Shown: positions 59,101 to 64,000 of the stretch, one piece after another | Numbering within the stretch: position 1 is the first letter of the stretch | Layout: every line of letters begins with the position of its first letter | Source of the DNA: Asterella californica | Taxonomy: Eukaryota; Streptophyta; Marchantiopsida; Marchantiales; Aytoniaceae | DNA length: 64,000 nucleotides | Direction of reading: 5' to 3' | Assembly: GCA_036924285.1 (NCBI GenBank) | Contig: JAYKYS010000009.1 | Span: 1,736,001-1,800,000 of the forward strand | The notes under the pieces: generated by a model | Seen by the model: only the letters and a program-made list of their open reading frames with translations | What the model was told of the DNA's origin: nothing | Database searches by the model: none | Translations under genes and position numbers: made by a program

Positions 59101-59635
59101 TGTAATTAATATTTAGTGGTTGATTTTTTTTATTTCACCGCTTGTTTTATTTTATGAAATCATTTTTCCACTACATGTATGTTTTCACGATGCAACATGC
59201 TTAAGCACATATATATCTTGTGGTATCACGAGAATACATAGATTTATTACATTCATATAAGTACTATTCTACAAATGGTATAAAGTAAGTGAGAGTAGCT
59301 TTAAAGTATAAAGCAGGTGGAAACATCAATAAAAGTAAAAGTGAAAATGATGTATACATTTACTCACACTAAAACAAATGCAAGAAGGTCATAAGGATCA
59401 AATTTCAAAGCTAGGGTTATATTTCCAAGTGCATTTGTAGTTAATATTTAGTGGTTGTAATTGATTTTCACAGCTTATCATTTTATATGAAATTATCTTT
59501 TCACAATCAGATGCATGAATAAGTCATGCCTCGTGAATACATACATTTTATATTTATATCAGTTTACAAATGTTATATATCCTCAAAGTAAATGAGAATA
59601 ACTTTAAAACATCAAATAGTAAACTTTAATAGAAG
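59101..59635. repeat. Direct repeat, two diverged copies
   Basis: 59101-59330 and about 59436-59635 both run from TTAATATTTAGTGGTTG through an ATGAAAT(C/T)AT block to a TAAAGTAAGTGAGA- or CAAAGTAAATGAGA-type phrase. Confidence 0.7.
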
Positions 59636-59638
59636 TGT

Positions 59639-59925
59639 TAGTATGAGTTGTATTCTTAATATTCAAGGAACTTCAACAATATAAATAACGGTGAATTAGG
59701 CACCTCATAACAACTAGAAAGAATTTATATACGTGACTATGCGACTACTATGCATTGTAGTCTTGAATTAAAAGGACTTCAGTGGTATAAGAATCAGTGA
59801 ATTAAGCACCTCAAAATAACTAGAAAGAATCTATTCACTTGAGTATGCGTTGTCTTCTCAATATTAAAAGCACTTCAACAGTATAAATAAAAGAGAACTA
59901 ATTAAGCACCTCATAACAAGGTTCG
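59639..59925. repeat. Tandem repeat, about 100-106 nt, three units
   Basis: The anchor CACCTCA(T/A)AA lies at 59701, 59807 and 59907, each preceded by an ACTTCA-GTATAA phrase. The first two anchors are followed by AACTAGAAAGAAT. Confidence 0.78.
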
Positions 59926-60061
59926 CGCGAAATTTTCCGGTGAAATTTTGATGAAAGCCTCTAAAGTTTCAGCTATTTCAGATCAAGATAATTTTATGTA
60001 ATATTTTAAAAATAAATTACTGAATCCTTGACTCGTCACCGACGTCTTAATAAAAAAGGTC

Positions 60062-60205
60062 GTTCTACATTAGAGCTACTCATACTTCGGTGTCCAAAAA
60101 GAGCGGTCATTTGTGAGCGTCTGTTGTCGATTGTTCTACATTAAGACGACCAATACTCTGATGTCCCAAAATGAACATACTAATGTGAGTGACTCATTGT
60201 CGATC
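60062..60205. repeat. Tandem duplication of about 72 nt
   Basis: Two units beginning GTTCTACATTA and ending TTGTCGAT(T/C), diverged, with a partial third start at about 60206. Confidence 0.65.
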
Positions 60206-60209
60206 GCTC

Positions 60210-62150
60210 TCATAAGACGATGTTGGTGTCGCTCAAAAAATAAGTCGACTTTTGAGACATTAACCTCCAATTGCTGAGCTCTTAACGTCAACCTCCACTC
60301 TCATTGTGAGATCTATGCAATATATGCATTATATCTGAACTCGATTGGTGTCATGAGCACCTTCCTTAGTCAAAAAAATATGTCATCATTCTTATGCTTG
60401 ATACAGAAATATATCTCTGTAGGACGTACATCCCCTAACACTAGTTCCAAGTATGATATGTGAAGACACGTACTGCAGTTTTCACTTCACAAGAACTCCT
60501 CATTGTCACTCCTCTCTCCTAGACTATTTGCTATATCTCCTTGTACTTCAGAGTGATAGACTTCCAGAATGATGAGGGCAGTAGACTCCTCTATTGCCAC
60601 CTTGTGACTCTCTTGTATGTTGATTGATGGTTTACTCTCCCTCTTGAGTGGATAGATAAATCAAGGCTCTGAGTATGTGATAATCTTCTCAAACAGATGC
60701 ATTTCCTCTTGGTAATCTGCCTTTACACTTGTCACTTCCTTTGGCTAAACAGAGTGTTAGCTTAACAACACTCCTAGTACTTAGCATCCTATTGTAAGGA
60801 CTCTCAACTCCTCCTTGTTCTCTCTATTTTCCATGCATGGTTAGCACACTTCCAACCTTGTGCACATATAGTTGACTTTCAAGCAGACACAAGGATTACT
60901 CATAGATGTGCATGAAAGATCCACATAAGATCTCCATATAGATAAAATCAATTACTAAAGAGGATAGACACCGAGTTGTAACCCATGTAGTACTCTTTTC
61001 TCTAGCTACTCTTTGATCCTCATACTCCCTCCTAGAACTGACTAGCAAGTAACAGTAGTACATAACAAATCACAAAAGAGACATATGACAAACATGCACA
61101 TATAAACTTCCAGAATACACATCAAAGACACTACCTCCAACCACCAAAGGCCAAGAGATGACACTGCCAATATGTTATCACTACTAAAATAACTGAAATC
61201 TCGAATCTCTATTCCTACATTATCGTTTAGTGCTTCAAAATAACCTATCATGAATATGACAAGAGAGAAATTAATCTAGGATCTCAGACACATGTTACGA
61301 TGTGATCGGAGGTTAACCTCTCATGCATTGACTTCCTAGAGCTTGATATCTAAGTCGCATCCGGATCCAGATCTGACATACTACTGGTTAGAAACAGATC
61401 AGATGAGGCTATCTTTAACCAGGTCATATGATACATCACGAAATATCATCACAATTATATTCATCTCAGTAACCGTCATTGATAGTCACATGTTTTGGAC
61501 CTTACAGCATTGGAGATGAATTTTTGCTGGTCATGTGACAAGGTGACCACCCTCATGTATTTATTTAAGGTTACCTCAAATTTAGATAAGGTTCTCTTCC
61601 TTATCTATTACTCTCTGTGCTAAAATGATAGTCAACTGTAGTCATGGACTCCCTCCTTCTGTAAATAACCAAGGATCATTTATATGTTGACGTTCAAGTC
61701 TATATTCCACAGTGTACGTTGTGATAAGACAATAGAGACTCTTGGAAAAGACAGAACCTTCTGAATGTGATCAGCTGTGAGACTATTGTGGCTAGGAGCA
61801 GCTAAGGATGATCGTAAGAGTATTTTTACAGAACTTTGAGTCTCACTCTTTGACAACGCACTCTCTCTCAAATGTTGTGAGATGATAGACTGCACTCGGA
61901 TGGTACTCCTCTACAAAGTCTGAACTTTCTCCGATAAACAGATCGCAAGCTACAAACTAAGTGTAAAACTATCATGAAACTTGTAAGTTTCAACATTGTA
62001 GAGGCTTCAACCGACTATATCTTGACCTCGGAGGTGCAGATCAACATGCAACTTTGACTCACAGCAAAAAAAAATCATTGAATACACTCACAAACGAGAT
62101 AAAGACCAGATTCATCCACAAAAACATGAAAATGTTCTAAATTTTTTGAA
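60210..62150. other. Intergenic, no gene seen
   Basis: Moderately AT-rich with short open stretches at 61042-61251 and 61680-61895 (both minus), no recognised domain. Confidence 0.4.
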
Positions 62151-62830
62151 TGTATCCTAGTTTACTCACAATTTGTACACCAAAACTTCAATTGGTCGTC
62201 TCTTGATCTTCATAGATCCAAATCGATTAAAATTTGAACCATCGTCATCAACTCGACCAGATCTCTCTAATCTTATCTTGATTTCTTTCAAATAATATAC
62301 AGCAATGTCTATGACTATTTGAAGACAAACACTCAAATCGATTCATCAAACTTCAATCGATGATATTTTGTTCATTTTGAACTCAAATCTGTTGATCGTT
62401 GAATCCAAAGTTATCAATTCTTTGCGAACTTTCCAACCCCACTTTATATCATTCACATCATTCACACAACATGTTTTATGGCTGTTTGAATATGTACACT
62501 AAAAAAAATTGATTACTTGAATTTCAATCAATAGTATCTTGCTCACTCTAAATTCAAATCAGACGATCATTTGGTCCACAATCATCAGCTCATTGAGAGC
62601 TTTCTACACCATCTCAATCACCTTCATATCAAATCTACCCAACGTTCTATAGGTGTTTGAATACCCACATTCAAAACTTGATTACTCAAACTTCATTCGG
62701 ATATATCTCTGTCTTCCTGACTTCAAATTGACAAAATTTTTATTTAATGTGCAAGCCAACAAGAAGAGCTTTCTAGTGATATTTTGAACTTGTTGAGATC
62801 ATCTTTGTAGCGACCATGAGATCGATTTGA
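62150..62830. repeat. Tandem repeat, 165-170 nt, four units
   Basis: The anchor CTTCAAT(C/T) or ATTTCAATC followed by a CTC-AAATC(A/T)-type phrase lies at about 62186, 62351, 62521 and 62689. Units also share a GAGCTTTCTA-type phrase. Confidence 0.65.
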
Positions 62831-64000
62831 AACCTAGAGAATACTCTTAGAGTTTTTACCAAAAATAATCTACCAATGAAACTCAAAAATTTAAATTTTT
62901 GTCTCCTAGTGACCTGCATAACCATCTTTTGCAATAATAATATTTAAAGTTTATCTAAAATCATTTACAACAATAAAATACTTATCAATATAAATGAAAA
63001 CTTTGACAAAAGAGTCTACATACTTGACACAACTTAACTATATTATCAATTACAAAAAATGCCAACGTTGACTATTCAGATAATACATTAGATGCAATGG
63101 ACTTTCCAGAAGTATATAGAAGTGAACTGAAACATCCTAACATGTGTCTCGTTGTTTTCTGCATGAAACACACATTTATAATGAAAGACGTCAAAAATAT
63201 CATCGTAACCACTTGTTCAACATAACACTACATGATCGACACATACGTGTAAGAGATGTTTTACCAAAATTGTACATGGTAAAATCATGTACAACATGAC
63301 ATGCACCCCTCCAAAAAAGAAAAGCTCAAATTTCAATCTCACAACACATCTTTCCAACGCCATTGAAATCATGTTGAACGAACGCTCCTATGCTATGCTA
63401 CACCTTTCCAAAGTTACCTTACCAGTCGAACACCAAAAAGATTACAGATATATGCTAACACTCTTAGCAAATCCTCTCAAACTTTTTCTAAAAGCCATAC
63501 AAAATGTAAAATCACAAGGTGAAAGTCCTCAAGATGACCTTTTATACACAACAAAATCACCTTCAATAGACATCAACAACCTCCAATACGACTCTCAAAG
63601 TCAAATCGCAAGAATGCTATAGTAATCTACTAACGTTCGTTTAGTAGATCCTTGTAGACTTTCTCCAAAATCCATGAAAAATAAAAATTAAAAAGGAGAA
63701 AGCTCTTGACGTGATCTTTCTAACACACCAAAAATCATCTTGAACGGAAATCCAGAATCTCCGCTATAGCTTTCAAAATCTAAGTAATTCCTCCCACTTC
63801 TCTAACCTTACGAAGATCTACTATGACTCCCTAATAGATTAGCGTCAACATTTTCATAGAGCAAAAGCATTGCTTTTCTCACGGTTCTCCATGCCTCAGG
63901 TTCCAACCCAAGCTTCCATACTCTACCTTTCAACTCAAGAAAAATCCATAGAAAATTTGATAACTTAAAGAAGTGAATCCCAAAAATCTTTCTCTTTTCT
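62830..64000. other. AT-rich repeat-derived DNA, no confident gene
   Basis: A plus-strand open stretch 63287-63622 (111 residues) has no recognised domain and overlaps CTTTCCAACG-type repeat phrases, so it is probably chance. The window ends here. Confidence 0.4.

Noticed and set aside
63287..63622. 111-residue plus-strand open stretch
   Set aside because: Overlaps repeat phrases and has no recognisable content.

Overview
The window is nuclear DNA of a streptophyte (green alga of the land-plant line, bryophyte or another early-diverging plant). Four things point there: a spliced RNA polymerase I second-subunit gene with a plant-type telo-box upstream, a plant-type Ty1/Copia element primed by initiator Met-tRNA, Ty3/Gypsy elements of the charophyte/bryophyte kind, and GT-AG intron-rich genes in AT-rich repeat-filled DNA. 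I cannot name the species.

Layout. 1-4716 (minus): 5' two-fifths of NRPA2, thirteen exons resolved, running off the left edge. 6517-15483 (plus): a decayed Ty3/Gypsy element encoding Gag, protease, a C5-cytosine DNA methyltransferase, reverse transcriptase, RNase H, integrase and a C-terminal PHD finger, bounded by an unusual split terminal-repeat arrangement. 17.98-20.25 kb (minus): a Gag-protease relic of a second Gypsy family. 20.5-21.7 kb: an LTR copy and gag scrap of the first family. 22-28 kb: non-coding repeats, including a palindromic minisatellite. 28.14-28.55 kb: a foldback element. 28564-33523 (plus): a young Ty1/Copia element with 5-bp target duplication. 34656-50722 (minus): one large gene of unknown function; twelve exons join in phase to about 2,872 codons. 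51.3-52.3 kb (minus): Copia polymerase relic. 53-64 kb: gene-poor, built of tandem and dispersed repeats, including a 279-nt array with paired palindromes and a 168-nt array.

The two host genes are unrelated housekeeping-type and unknown-type loci separated by about 30 kb of transposon-derived DNA. The most unusual object is the methyltransferase-PHD Gypsy element: it combines an enzyme that could write cytosine methylation with a domain class that reads histone H3 tails. I recall from the literature that methyltransferase-bearing retrotransposons are known in charophytes and dinoflagellates, so the principle is not new; the PHD finger, the split repeats and this copy's decay pattern are the points to check. 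Splice sites, LTR borders and frame breaks were worked out by eye; nothing was searched in a database.
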